From NCBI RefSeq assembly GCF_019336435.1, contig NZ_JAHWXQ010000001.1, forward strand, positions 620,001-684,000: a DNA stretch of 64,000 nt, in the 5' to 3' direction. A program made the position numbers and the translations under genes. The notes below the pieces were generated by a model. The model saw only the letters and a program-made list of their open reading frames with translations. It did not search any database and was not told the DNA's origin. Position 1 is the stretch's first letter. Every line of letters starts with the position of its first letter. Below are positions 52,349 through 61,213 of the stretch, one piece after another. This stretch comes from Pontibacter populi. GTDB lineage: Bacteria > Bacteroidota > Bacteroidia > Cytophagales > Hymenobacteraceae.

Positions 52349-53467
52349 TTGAAAACAGCTTTACTTACATCCTTATTTTTAGTTATCGTTCATTTTGGAG
52401 TGCAGGCGCAGCAGCGCGTACCGCGTAATATCCAGATAAAACACATAGACCGGGACAGCGTGCATATCCCGATGAGCAGCAACTACCTGCTTACAGAAGA
52501 TAACTGTGCGCAAATAATACGCCAGTCGCGCTACAATTACCAGCAAAAAACTTTTTACGGCAACTTTACAGATGTAAACCCTGCTAACGCGACGCAGATA
52601 CTTGGTAGTGGCGCATATACAACAGATGGCTTAAAAACCGGGCCGTTTGAGCTCCGATACCCTAACGGAAAGTTACGCGCAACAGGCAGCTTTGCTGATG
52701 ACAAGTTTACCGGAGACTGGAGCGTGTATTTTGAGAACGGAAATCCTAAGCTAAAATTTACAGTAAAAGAGGGCTCGCTTCTGATTCAGGAAGCCTGGGA
52801 TGAAAGCGGGAAACAAATCGTTACAAATGGCAACGGCAAATACGAAGTAAGAGCAAGCATACTAACCTGGAGTGGCGAGCTGCTGAATGGCAAACCTGAA
52901 GGAACCTGGCGTTCTGTAAACCCACTTGACAGATCAAAAGTTGTTTACCTGACCGAGAAGTTTAAAGACGGGAAATTTATAAAAGGGAACGGCATAACCG
53001 GGCCTTACACAGACGAATCGAGGATACTATGGTTCGATAACAAGGAATTCCCTTTTCTGAACATCGAGAAATTTATTGTAACTTCTGAGCCCTGCGGATC
53101 AACTATAAAACACGGTTTGGTAATTGGTGCCCACTACCGAAACGGGTTAGGTTCATTCAGCGACGAGATCGGCCGGAAAATATCGAAGGCTTTAACTGGG
53201 GTAAACATAAAGCCGTATGACAACGAGCTGACTTTTGAAGGGGAGGTAAACGAAAATGGCAGAATCAGTAACTTAAGTTACAAGAATGCTTTTAATGAGC
53301 GGATTGCTTCTTCCATAGCCCGGGAGTTAAAGACCCTACCACTCCTGGAGCCAGCCACTCTAGACGGCAAACCAATCAAGCAAAAGTTTGATATCCATTT
53401 TAAGATTAACCCGCAGGGGTACACTTTTAACTATCGCTTCCTCCCAATCGATCTGCAAAGCATTTAA
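52349..53467 (+). CDS. Secreted MORN-repeat-like protein, TonB-C-like C terminus
   Basis: The start is TTG (52349); the product then begins MKTALLTSLFLVIVHFGVQAQ, a good signal peptide. Residues 90-200 hold toxin-antitoxin YwqK/MORN-like units (GPFELRYPNGKLRATGSFADDKFTGDWSVYFENGN and later GELLNGKPEGTWRSV). The last 100 residues resemble the fold of a TonB C-terminal domain (EVNENGRISNLSYKNAF, FDIHFKINPQG). Function is unknown; such proteins are frequent in the phylum. Its stop overlaps the helicase gene stop by 4 bp. Confidence 0.8.
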   Translation: MKTALLTSLFLVIVHFGVQAQQRVPRNIQIKHIDRDSVHIPMSSNYLLTEDNCAQIIRQSRYNYQQKTFYGNFTDVNPANATQILGSGAYTTDGLKTGPFELRYPNGKLRATGSFADDKFTGDWSVYFENGNPKLKFTVKEGSLLIQEAWDESGKQIVTNGNGKYEVRASILTWSGELLNGKPEGTWRSVNPLDRSKVVYLTEKFKDGKFIKGNGITGPYTDESRILWFDNKEFPFLNIEKFIVTSEPCGSTIKHGLVIGAHYRNGLGSFSDEIGRKISKALTGVNIKPYDNELTFEGEVNENGRISNLSYKNAFNERIASSIARELKTLPLLEPATLDGKPIKQKFDIHFKINPQGYTFNYRFLPIDLQSI

Positions 53468-56400
53468 GAGGCGTCTGAACTAAACTGCTGCAACCCGGCA
53501 ATAACTTTTCCCTGTTCAGCCCAGAACTGGCGGCTGTATACTTTTTTGTAAGGCCAGTGGCGTTGCTGCAATAGCTGCGGCACATCGGCATGCGAATGCC
53601 TCACCGATACATGACTATAGTACAGGTCATCGTCGGTGAGGACAGCAGCCTTATAGTTGTGATTGGTGGATAAAGTAAGATCTGCGAACGAAACCCGTGG
53701 CTGCAGCTCTGGAATTGCTCCTGCCAGTTTCTCTTTCAGCAACGGAATCTGCGTGGGCATAGGCTGTAAATTCGGCTGATAAGTAAAGTTGCCCTGGCTT
53801 ACCTGCCGCGCATAGTGCAGGTATTGTTTTAGTAGTTTCGGGCCATGGTGCTGGGTATATTCTACGTGCAGTTGCTCCGGGATTATACTCGCTACCACTA
53901 TAATTTTGCGTTTAGCCCTGGTAACGGCTACGTTTAACCTGTTCTCGCCACCAGCCTGGTTCAGGCTACCGAACTGCATGGCAAACCTACCTTTCTCATC
54001 AGGCGCATACCCCACCGAAAGTATGATCACATCCTTCTCATCGCCCTGCATGTTCTCGATGTTTTTTACCAGCACAGTGGGTGGCAAAACTATAGTTTGT
54101 TCTTGCGCACGCTCTTCCAGCAAATCCTGCACCAGCATTTGCTGGTTATAGTTGAAAGTGATCACGCCCACATCCTGCTGCCCTTTTTGCAGTAAGTCCA
54201 ATACCAGTTCTACCACTTTCTCCGCTTCCGGCAGGTTGCTGTTCTGCTCCCACAAGCCTTTTACCTGCAGGTATTCTATTGCTGGCTTCGATGCGTTCAG
54301 TTCCTGCAGGTCAGGAATCAGCTCGAGTTTACTGCGGTAAAAATACTGGTTCGAGAATTCGATAAGTTCCGGAAAGTGGCTGCGGTAATGCTGTGTGAGC
54401 ATGGTTTGCGGCAGGTATAACCCACACAACTGCAACAACGATTCGGCAGACAGTTCTTCCACTTCTTCGTCGGCAGCATCACTCCAGCGGGCACGGTACA
54501 AGTCTGATGGCCTGAGCTGCTGTTCATCGCCGGCTACTACCACCTGCGCGCCACGCAGCATAGCCGGTATCCCGGTTTCGGCAAAACACTGGCTCGCTTC
54601 ATCAAAGATCACCACATCAAAACAACGCTCCAAGGGCAGCACCGCCGACACCGTTTCAGGGGAAGCCAGCCAGCATGGCACCAGGTTCAGAATCTCATCT
54701 GAAAAAAGCGAAAACAACTTCCGGATTGGGTAAAGGCTGCGCTTTTTACTGACCTGCGCCTGCAACCTGCGATACGTTACGGCATTGCCCAGGCGGTTAA
54801 ACTCCATATCGTCATAGGTCTGTTCCCGCAATTTTGACAGCACAATTTCCTGGCTCAGGCGCTGCTTCTCGTTTAGTAAGTGCTGTAGTTCCAGTTCCAG
54901 GTTTTCCAGTTCACCGCTCGAGGCCATGCGCAGTTCCGGGTGCTGATTTTCTATCTCTTGGAGCCAGGCCAGGTACAGACTGTTCAGGAAAAATTGCTCG
55001 CCTTCGGTAGCACAAGCTATAGTTTGCGACAGTAACTGTTGAGCAACTTCGCGTTCAGCATCGGTAAAAGAGCTGACCAACGCATCATGTGCCACCAACT
55101 GCTCAAAATGCTCCTGCAAATCTCGTAGTGAAGCAGCTTTATAGTTGCTATCTGCCAGTAGTTGCTTTACCTGGATTTCGGTGATCCATTTCAGCCAGTG
55201 GCTATGGTTTGCCTGTAGTTCGGCTATAGTTTGCGTTATACTTTGCAGGTGCTGCGCTAAATCTATAGTTGGCAAAAGCTTCTCATGAAGCACTTTTTCG
55301 CGATGCAGTTTTTTCAGTAGTTTCTGTGCCTGCAGGGCTTTTTCTATAATTGTGATTTGCTGTAAAACCTGGTTCGGATTCGCCTCAATTTTCAGGTTGG
55401 CAACTATAGTTTGGTTGATGGCCTGCATCAGGTTTTCCGCCTGTTCGCGTAAACTAATTCTGCGTTGCAGCTCACCTACGCCACTTTCATTCAGTTCAAG
55501 TTTATAGTTTGCCAGCGCCTGTTTCAGCACTTTTTTATCTGATGAGAACACCCAGCCTATAGTTCTGAGTAAGTTGTTTTGTTGTTCCTCAAACCTAGCT
55601 ATAGCCTGCTTTATAGTTAGAATTTCGGTGGCAGCAAGCGCAGCATCAGGAGCCGGACAAACCAGATACAATTCCTTTAACTGCTGTACCTGTTGAGTCA
55701 GTTCTTGCACGTTACTTTTCAGTAAGTGCTGTAGCACTCCGGCTACATTTTCCTCTGCCAGCAGCGTTTGTATCTCTGTTATAGTTGGCAGCGCCTGTTT
55801 ATACTTTTCCAGCTCGTCCAGCTCAAAACCAAAGCCACTCAGGTTACTGATGCTTTGTTGTATTGCTTCAAATTGCTGCGGCAGTTGGTTTATAGTTTGC
55901 TCCAGTTCCTGGCGATGTGGCCAGCCATAGTTCTTAAAGCTATGCCTGTTTTTCCATGTGAAATCCTGACGATCATAAACGATTGCCTGCTGCAGAAACT
56001 GGCGCAGGCGCGGCAAAAACTCAGCAACTATAGTTGCGTTAAAGAATTTATAGTTCGATGACAGTGAAATGTGCGGGGCCTGCAAATTGCTGCGCAGGTA
56101 TAGTTCCTTGGCCGACCAGCCACAAACAGATGTATCAAACAGGGCAGACTTAAATTGTTCCAGTTTTTCGATGCAGCGGTTTATGCCACGGCTCACTTCC
56201 AGAAACGTACGGTCGGTGTAGATACTGTTGAGCGCCAGGTTCTGCTTTTTATATTCCGGCAATTGGTCTATCTGTAGTTGCAGTTGCTGAAATATATTTT
56301 TGCGGTCGGCGTTAATGTCGTGCACCAACGCAGCAAATGCCCCCAGACCTTCTTCAGACAAACGCTTGTGCACCACATCCAGGGCGGCGCGTTTCTGGCT

Positions 56401-57408
56401 TACTACCAGCACTTTTTTACCACGTGCTGTAAAATCAGAAACCAGGTTACAGATGAGCTGCGATTTACCGGTACCCGGCGGCCCCTGCACTACGATAGAC
56501 TTGCCCTGTTTTACCTGCTGCAAAGCAGCTTCCTGCGAGGCATCCATTTTAAAAACAGTAAATGTGTGCTGCGCCTGCGTGGCCTGCGTCAGAATTTCAG
56601 GCGTCACAAACAGGTCTTCCATCGTCTGCAGGTCTTCGCGCTCCAGCAGGGCGTCGTAATCAGCTAACAGGTACGAGGCAGCTTGCGGGTAAATGCCCAG
56701 CACAGCTTCCTGCTCCAGGTATAGTTGTCCCGGCTTCAGATCAGTTTCGTAGTCTGCTTTTTTATAATCCCGGAAAGACTTCAGTTTATCAGCAAAAAAG
56801 TCACGGCCGGCATGTATGGCCAGTTGCTCCGACTTCAGTAATTCGTACACCTGCGTCCGGAATTCTAAAGCATGCGTTGGTAACGTGCTTACATCCAGTT
56901 CCAGTAAATTCTCGGGTAATGGAGCGCCGTTATAGTGTGCGTAGGCTAGTAAAAAGCTCTGGTTAAAACGGGGCGGCTGCGAAGTACTTTGAACTACGTC
57001 CCACTCCTGGGCAGCATTTACCTGCAGCGCTACGGGGTATAAAAAAAGCGGACAACGCACCACGGTACCATCGGCAAACATGCCGTGCACAAAAGGCCAG
57101 CCGATGTATAGTTCTTCGCTGCCGCGTTCCTCCAGCAGCATGTCGGAGCGGCGTTTTATATAGCGCAGGCGTTTGCTGATGGCGGCCACAGGCTCATAGC
57201 GGCTATCGGTTACGGGGCTCAGAACTATTTTCTTAGCACCTGAAATCAGTTTCTCAACGATAGAAAAAGCCGGCTGACCAACTATAAAATCCAGCGATTC
57301 CACATCCAGGTGTAACTCCTTTTGCAGGCGTAGCAGCAGCAACGCTTTGTTGCCGGAGCTTAGGTTCAGGAGCCTGCGTCGGTAGTTCTTCAGGATGTTT
57401 TTCATCAA
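53464..57408 (-). CDS. DUF4011-type SF1 helicase with coiled coil and possible C-terminal nuclease fold
   Basis: A 1314-residue protein. The N terminus (NYRRRLLNLSSGNKALLLLRL; PLFLYPVAL near 120) resembles DUF4011. The SF1 helicase follows: Walker A VVQGPPGTGKSQLICNLVSDF near 309; motif II DEASQ near 935; motif III VVAGDEQQLRPS; motif V/VI NVAVTRAKRKIIVVAS. Between motifs I and II lies an insertion of some 550 residues rich in Leu, Gln and Glu, predicted coiled coil. The C terminus (about 1250-1314) has AVLTDDDLYY and LLQQRHWPYKKVYSRQFW, a pattern like Vsr/MTES_1575 nuclease ends. This layout is known in single-gene defence proteins; the role here is inference. About 20 AACTATA/TATAGTT motifs are inside. 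Confidence 0.85.
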   Translation of the reverse strand: MMKNILKNYRRRLLNLSSGNKALLLLRLQKELHLDVESLDFIVGQPAFSIVEKLISGAKKIVLSPVTDSRYEPVAAISKRLRYIKRRSDMLLEERGSEELYIGWPFVHGMFADGTVVRCPLFLYPVALQVNAAQEWDVVQSTSQPPRFNQSFLLAYAHYNGAPLPENLLELDVSTLPTHALEFRTQVYELLKSEQLAIHAGRDFFADKLKSFRDYKKADYETDLKPGQLYLEQEAVLGIYPQAASYLLADYDALLEREDLQTMEDLFVTPEILTQATQAQHTFTVFKMDASQEAALQQVKQGKSIVVQGPPGTGKSQLICNLVSDFTARGKKVLVVSQKRAALDVVHKRLSEEGLGAFAALVHDINADRKNIFQQLQLQIDQLPEYKKQNLALNSIYTDRTFLEVSRGINRCIEKLEQFKSALFDTSVCGWSAKELYLRSNLQAPHISLSSNYKFFNATIVAEFLPRLRQFLQQAIVYDRQDFTWKNRHSFKNYGWPHRQELEQTINQLPQQFEAIQQSISNLSGFGFELDELEKYKQALPTITEIQTLLAEENVAGVLQHLLKSNVQELTQQVQQLKELYLVCPAPDAALAATEILTIKQAIARFEEQQNNLLRTIGWVFSSDKKVLKQALANYKLELNESGVGELQRRISLREQAENLMQAINQTIVANLKIEANPNQVLQQITIIEKALQAQKLLKKLHREKVLHEKLLPTIDLAQHLQSITQTIAELQANHSHWLKWITEIQVKQLLADSNYKAASLRDLQEHFEQLVAHDALVSSFTDAEREVAQQLLSQTIACATEGEQFFLNSLYLAWLQEIENQHPELRMASSGELENLELELQHLLNEKQRLSQEIVLSKLREQTYDDMEFNRLGNAVTYRRLQAQVSKKRSLYPIRKLFSLFSDEILNLVPCWLASPETVSAVLPLERCFDVVIFDEASQCFAETGIPAMLRGAQVVVAGDEQQLRPSDLYRARWSDAADEEVEELSAESLLQLCGLYLPQTMLTQHYRSHFPELIEFSNQYFYRSKLELIPDLQELNASKPAIEYLQVKGLWEQNSNLPEAEKVVELVLDLLQKGQQDVGVITFNYNQQMLVQDLLEERAQEQTIVLPPTVLVKNIENMQGDEKDVIILSVGYAPDEKGRFAMQFGSLNQAGGENRLNVAVTRAKRKIIVVASIIPEQLHVEYTQHHGPKLLKQYLHYARQVSQGNFTYQPNLQPMPTQIPLLKEKLAGAIPELQPRVSFADLTLSTNHNYKAAVLTDDDLYYSHVSVRHSHADVPQLLQQRHWPYKKVYSRQFWAEQGKVIAGLQQFSSDAS

Positions 57409-57605
57409 CTATAGATACTGATAGGTTATGGGCAAGTTAGCAGCTTTTGGCTATAGTTGATAACGCAGGTTTATGCATCATCGCACTGTAATGTTAAAAA
57501 GAAGTTTAGATTTGCAGATATTTTAAAGCACCTGCCCTGTAATACGCAACAAATCATTCTGAATTCAGTTTTAACTAGTCTCCTTTTATAGTTACAACCT
57601 GCTAC

Positions 57606-58700
57606 ATGCACACCCTGACTTTGCACAAGTATAAAGTTACCTATTGCCTGATTGTAATTTTACTGCTGGCATTTGCTACTGCCTGCAATAAGACCGACAA
57701 CAAAAAGAAATACCACAAAGGCGACCGCCTGAACCAGTACACTACCACCAAACAATACCCCGGCAAAGTAGCCGACGAAAGCCTGGCAGATTGGGAAAAG
57801 AAGATCCCCGAAATACAAAAAGTCTCTATTACCTCCACCATCGACGGTGAAAAACAACCCGCCTTATTCTACGATTCCGGATCATCTGAAAAAAAACCTT
57901 TACTGGTAGTGCTGCATAGCTGGAGCAGCGAGTATCTGCAGGTAGTAAGCATACCGTATGCCATCTGGGCCAAACTGAACGACTGGGTATTTATACAACC
58001 AAACTACCGCGGCGCTTTTAAACAACCTGAAGCCATGGCATCTGACGTGGCCATACAGGACATTGTAGATGCCGTAAACTTCTCAAAAGGAAGCGCCAAC
58101 ATTGATACGTCCAGAATTTATATCGTTGGCTCGTCGGGCGGAGCTATGACGGCGCTTGTTACAGCCGGGAAACACCCGGACATCTGGGCTGGTGTGGTAG
58201 CCTGGGTGCCAGTTTTTAACCTGGTTGACTGGTACAAATTCAGCCAGAACTACCCGCACCGCGATTATAACCGCCACATAGTTACGGCCTGTGGCGGCGT
58301 ACCTCTCCCGGGTACTGCTGCCGCCGCAGAGTGTCTTCGCAGGAGCCCGAGCTCTTACCTGCAAAATGCCAAAGGTATTCCCGTGTTTTTAGCCCACGGA
58401 ACCATAGATGTGCTTGTACCACCAGACCATTCCGTGCGTGCGTTTAACATGCTTATAGATTCTACGGACCGGATACCGCAGTGGCAGATGGATTCCCTGG
58501 TGATAAACAAGGAAGTACCGAAAGAAATGGTAAGCGATGGCCCCAGCAAGTATTTCGGACCGAAAGATCCTAAAGTATTATATACTAAACACTCGGGCGT
58601 GGTAGATTTAGTGCTGTACTATGGCGTGCACGATATGGCCTATAACCCCAGCCTGCAGTGGCTGAGCGAACAGCAGAAAAAGCCTGCACCAGTAAAATAA
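57606..58700 (+). CDS. Prolyl-oligopeptidase-like hydrolase lipoprotein
   Basis: A 364-residue alpha/beta hydrolase with a lipoprotein signal: the membrane stretch TYCLIVILLLAFATAC ends at the lipobox Cys, and the N terminus before it is short and basic. The core has PLLVVLHSWSSEYLQ (oxyanion region), the nucleophile YIVGSSGGAMTALV, the acid in AHGTIDVLVP and His in YGVHDMAY. The S9 fold suggests a peptidase or esterase on the periplasmic face. The NUDIX gene starts 12 bp downstream. Confidence 0.88.
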   Translation: MHTLTLHKYKVTYCLIVILLLAFATACNKTDNKKKYHKGDRLNQYTTTKQYPGKVADESLADWEKKIPEIQKVSITSTIDGEKQPALFYDSGSSEKKPLLVVLHSWSSEYLQVVSIPYAIWAKLNDWVFIQPNYRGAFKQPEAMASDVAIQDIVDAVNFSKGSANIDTSRIYIVGSSGGAMTALVTAGKHPDIWAGVVAWVPVFNLVDWYKFSQNYPHRDYNRHIVTACGGVPLPGTAAAAECLRRSPSSYLQNAKGIPVFLAHGTIDVLVPPDHSVRAFNMLIDSTDRIPQWQMDSLVINKEVPKEMVSDGPSKYFGPKDPKVLYTKHSGVVDLVLYYGVHDMAYNPSLQWLSEQQKKPAPVK

Positions 58701-58712
58701 ACTATAGTTGCG

Positions 58713-59186
58713 TTGGAAGAAAGCATTGAACCCACCGGAAGCAACCCGAAACTACCTGTTGTAGACCAGGTCTCAGCAGGTGGTGTGGCTTACCGTAAAA
58801 CAGGGGCAACTATAGAAGTAGCGTTGATTTCGGTTGGCAAAGAGAACCGCTGGCAATTACCCAAGGGCATTGTAGACCCTGGCGAAACACCAGAAGTAAC
58901 TGCAGTGCGCGAGGTGCGCGAAGAAGCCGGCCTGCAAACCGAGTTACTGGAACAACTCGAGAAAATTGAATACTGGTACGTCGGCAACAAAGGCAGCCAG
59001 CGTGTGCGGTTTCATAAGTTCGTATACTTTTACCTGCTTCGCTATAGTTCCGGCAACATACAGGATCACGATTGGGAGGTGAATGAAGCCCGCTGGATAG
59101 AAATAAGCCAGGCCCAACAACTGCTCGCTTTTAAATCCGAGAAACTGGTGGTAGCCAAAGCCGCCAATAGCATTGCGCAACTATAG
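58713..59186 (+). CDS. NUDIX hydrolase
   Basis: A 157-residue NUDIX protein starting at TTG (58713), 12 bp after the hydrolase stop. The Nudix box fits GX5EX7REUXEEXGU: GIVDPGETPEVTAVREVREEAGL. It begins VSAGGVAYRKTGATIEVALIS. Substrate could be a dinucleoside polyphosphate, as in the AP4A subfamily with WQLPKG, but this is not firm. The TTG lies just past a TATAGTT motif. Confidence 0.9.
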   Translation: MEESIEPTGSNPKLPVVDQVSAGGVAYRKTGATIEVALISVGKENRWQLPKGIVDPGETPEVTAVREVREEAGLQTELLEQLEKIEYWYVGNKGSQRVRFHKFVYFYLLRYSSGNIQDHDWEVNEARWIEISQAQQLLAFKSEKLVVAKAANSIAQL

Positions 59187-59557
59187 TTTTCCGTTTTTCT
59201 TTTTATCCAATAACTATAGTTAGCACTCTTTCGGACAAAAAAACGCTCTTTCGGACTTCCAAGTCCGAAAGCATTCTGCCGGGGACTTCCTAGTCCCCGT
59301 AGATCAGCCTTCCATTTACGCGGATTAGGAAATCCGCTTCAGGATTCGTTACGGACAAAGATGTCCGGAACAGCTATTTAGATTGTGACTTTAAATAGCC
59401 TGCAAAACATCAATAAAAGCTCTCCTTAAATTTGAAAACTATAGACGTTGTGTACTCCAACTATAGTTTAAAACTACATTCCACAAAAGACCTTTCCCGC
59501 TCTGGAAACAATTAGCTAATTTGCTCTGAAATCATCTGTGCGTTAACTAACCTTCTT
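59187..59557. repeat. Intergenic region with four-hairpin GGAC-N6-GTCC element, copy 2
   Basis: Copy 2 of the element spans about 59229-59377. Hairpins: GGAC-TTCCAA-GTCC, GGAC-TTCCTA-GTCC, GGAT-TAGGAA-ATCC, GGAC-AAAGAT-GTCC, the last followed by GGAACAGCTA. The third stem differs from copy 1 (GGAC/GTCC) on both arms, a compensatory change. The rest of this 371-bp gap is AT-rich with AACTATAG sites and no gene. Confidence 0.8.
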
Positions 59558-60109
59558 ATGAGCCGATTCATCACCCTTCTATTAGCTATAGCCATGCTTG
59601 CCGGTTGCGGAACTTCAAAAGCGCCAGCTTCATCATCTGCTAAAACTTTTCAAAATTTACTAGCTACCCACTGCGGCAAATCTTTTGCGGGCACCACTAA
59701 ATTCCCTTCAGATGGCACTGACCCTTTTGCAGGCAAGGCGCTTGTCATGCACGTGCAAACCTGCACTGATACCGAAACCCGCATTCCGTTTACTGTTGGC
59801 GAAGACCGTTCGCGCACCTGGGTATTAACCAGCTTGCCTGAAGGCCTGCAATTAAAACACGATCATCGTCACGAAGATGGCACCCCGGATGAAGTAACGA
59901 TGTACGGTGGTATTTCAACCCAAGCTCCTGATGCTTTGGAGCAACGTTTTCCTGCTGATATCTATACCGCCGAATTATTACCTGCCGCCGCTACCAACGA
60001 GTGGACCATGGCCATCAGCCCGGACGGAAAAACATTCAGCTATATTTTAAAGCGCGATGGCAAAATGCGTTATCAGGCAGACTTCGACCTGACCAAGCCA
60101 ATAGAATAA
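59558..60109 (+). CDS. Lipoprotein of unknown function
   Basis: A 183-residue lipoprotein with signal MSRFITLLLAIAMLAGC. The mature part has a THCGKSFAGTT motif with Cys near 46, an MHVQTCTDTETRIPF segment with a second Cys, HDHRHEDG and a final FSYILKRDGKMRYQADFDL. The two Cys could form a disulfide. I cannot place it in a family. It lies next to the repeat-protein gene and could share its regulation, but there is a 122-bp gap. Confidence 0.75.
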   Translation: MSRFITLLLAIAMLAGCGTSKAPASSSAKTFQNLLATHCGKSFAGTTKFPSDGTDPFAGKALVMHVQTCTDTETRIPFTVGEDRSRTWVLTSLPEGLQLKHDHRHEDGTPDEVTMYGGISTQAPDALEQRFPADIYTAELLPAAATNEWTMAISPDGKTFSYILKRDGKMRYQADFDLTKPIE

Positions 60110-60170
60110 CTATAGTCTGAGCGATCCGAAAAAATATTTTAAAATTTTTTCAAAAAAAGTATTTCTTCAT

Positions 60171-60199
60171 TTTGTCTTCATCTTGACATAGTAGTTTTG
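60171..60199 (+). promoter_or_regulatory. Bacteroidota-type promoter of the DxHG-repeat protein gene
   Basis: TAGTTTTG at 60192-60199 fits TAnnTTTG, and TTTG at 60171-60174 lies 17 bp upstream, within the usual spacing. Implied leader about 25-30 nt to the ATG at 60232. Confidence 0.6.
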
Positions 60200-60231
60200 A
60201 CACATAATCTTATTAAAACGACAAAACGAAA

Positions 60232-61149
60232 ATGAAAAAACTAACACTAGTAGCTATAGCTGTCCTAAGCGCAGCAACTACATTCGCCCAGACTTCTTCA
60301 ACTGATGTTAAATCAACTACAAAAGCCAACGGCAAAGTAAAAGCCGATACGCATGGTGCTGCCGTAAGCGGTACAGCAACTTCTGTAACAACTGCCGAGT
60401 CATCTACAAAAGGTGCGTTGGTAAGCGAAGTAGCAACAAAAGCAGATGCAACTGCCAAAGCCGAAGCAAAAGCTCAGGCCAAAGCAAAAAAGGATCTGAA
60501 GAAAGCAGAGCGCGAAGCAAAAAAAGAAGCCAAGAAAAACAAGGCGGAAATAAAAGCCAAAGGTGAGTCAACTATAGAAACTACTGTAGAGACTGGTGCT
60601 GAGGCGAAAACAAAAGCTGACAACCACGGCCAGGAAGTATCTCAGCTTGCCCAGACAGTAGTTGCAGGTGGTAGAGCAAAAGGCGAAGCCATCAGCGAAG
60701 TAGCTGCTGCCAATGCAAAAGCTACCACCGAAACATCAGTAGACGCTGCCGTTGAAACTGAAGCAAATGTTGCTACAACAATAGATGCCCAGACCGAGCA
60801 AGGCGACAAAAAGGCTAAGCAGACAAAAGAGAAGGCTGCCAAAGAAGTAAAAACGCAGAAAGACACACACGGCAAAACTGTTTCTGAAACAGCTAAAGGT
60901 GTAGATGCCACTGTAACTACTACAGGCCAGGCAGTAAAAGAAGTTGCCACAGCCAAGCGCCAGGATAAGCCAACTAAAGTAGAAGCTGCAGCTGGTGCTG
61001 ATGTAAAAAGTGCTGCACGTGTAACTGCTGGCCGTCCGGCAAGCGCTGGCCGCCCGGTAAAAGTGCTTAGAAAAGGTGGTGTTGCTGCCCCTGTAAGAGT
61101 AAATACCGGTGCTAAAGTAGGCGTTGGTGTTAAAGTAGGTAAAAACTAA
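60232..61149 (+). CDS. Secreted Ala/Lys-rich protein with three DxHG...EVA repeats
   Basis: A 305-residue protein with signal peptide MKKLTLVAIAVLSAATTFAQ. The rest is Ala/Lys/Thr/Glu-rich and probably disordered or helical. Three repeats share D-[TN]-H-G-x-x-V-S...A...V and end in SEVA or KEVA: at 39-68, 130-158 and 211-239, each with 25-26 residues from Asp to the final Ser or Lys. Between the first two is a strongly charged KAKKDLKKAEREAKKEAKK segment. The end (260-305) is basic and Gly-rich. I recognise no family. A good promoter and a weak terminator flank it. Confidence 0.85.
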   Translation: MKKLTLVAIAVLSAATTFAQTSSTDVKSTTKANGKVKADTHGAAVSGTATSVTTAESSTKGALVSEVATKADATAKAEAKAQAKAKKDLKKAEREAKKEAKKNKAEIKAKGESTIETTVETGAEAKTKADNHGQEVSQLAQTVVAGGRAKGEAISEVAAANAKATTETSVDAAVETEANVATTIDAQTEQGDKKAKQTKEKAAKEVKTQKDTHGKTVSETAKGVDATVTTTGQAVKEVATAKRQDKPTKVEAAAGADVKSAARVTAGRPASAGRPVKVLRKGGVAAPVRVNTGAKVGVGVKVGKN

Positions 61150-61165
61150 GAAAATCAGATCTCAG

Positions 61166-61202
61166 AGCAGGGCTTCCGGTAATGCCGGGAGTCCTGTTTT
61201 AT
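61166..61202 (+). terminator. Possible terminator after repeat-protein gene
   Basis: CAGGGCTTCCGG / CCGGGAGTCCTG imperfect stem with a TAATG-type loop, followed by TTTTATAT. Confidence 0.55.
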
Positions 61203-61213
61203 ATAGTAAACTC

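Noticed and set aside
53464..57408. Recently acquired defence island around the helicase
   Set aside because: No integrase, transposase, toxin or companion defence genes flank it, and it has the host's typical AACTATAGTT density.
60642..60956. Antisense frame in the DxHG-repeat gene
   Set aside because: Valine/alanine/serine-rich shadow of Ala/Lys codons with no independent support.
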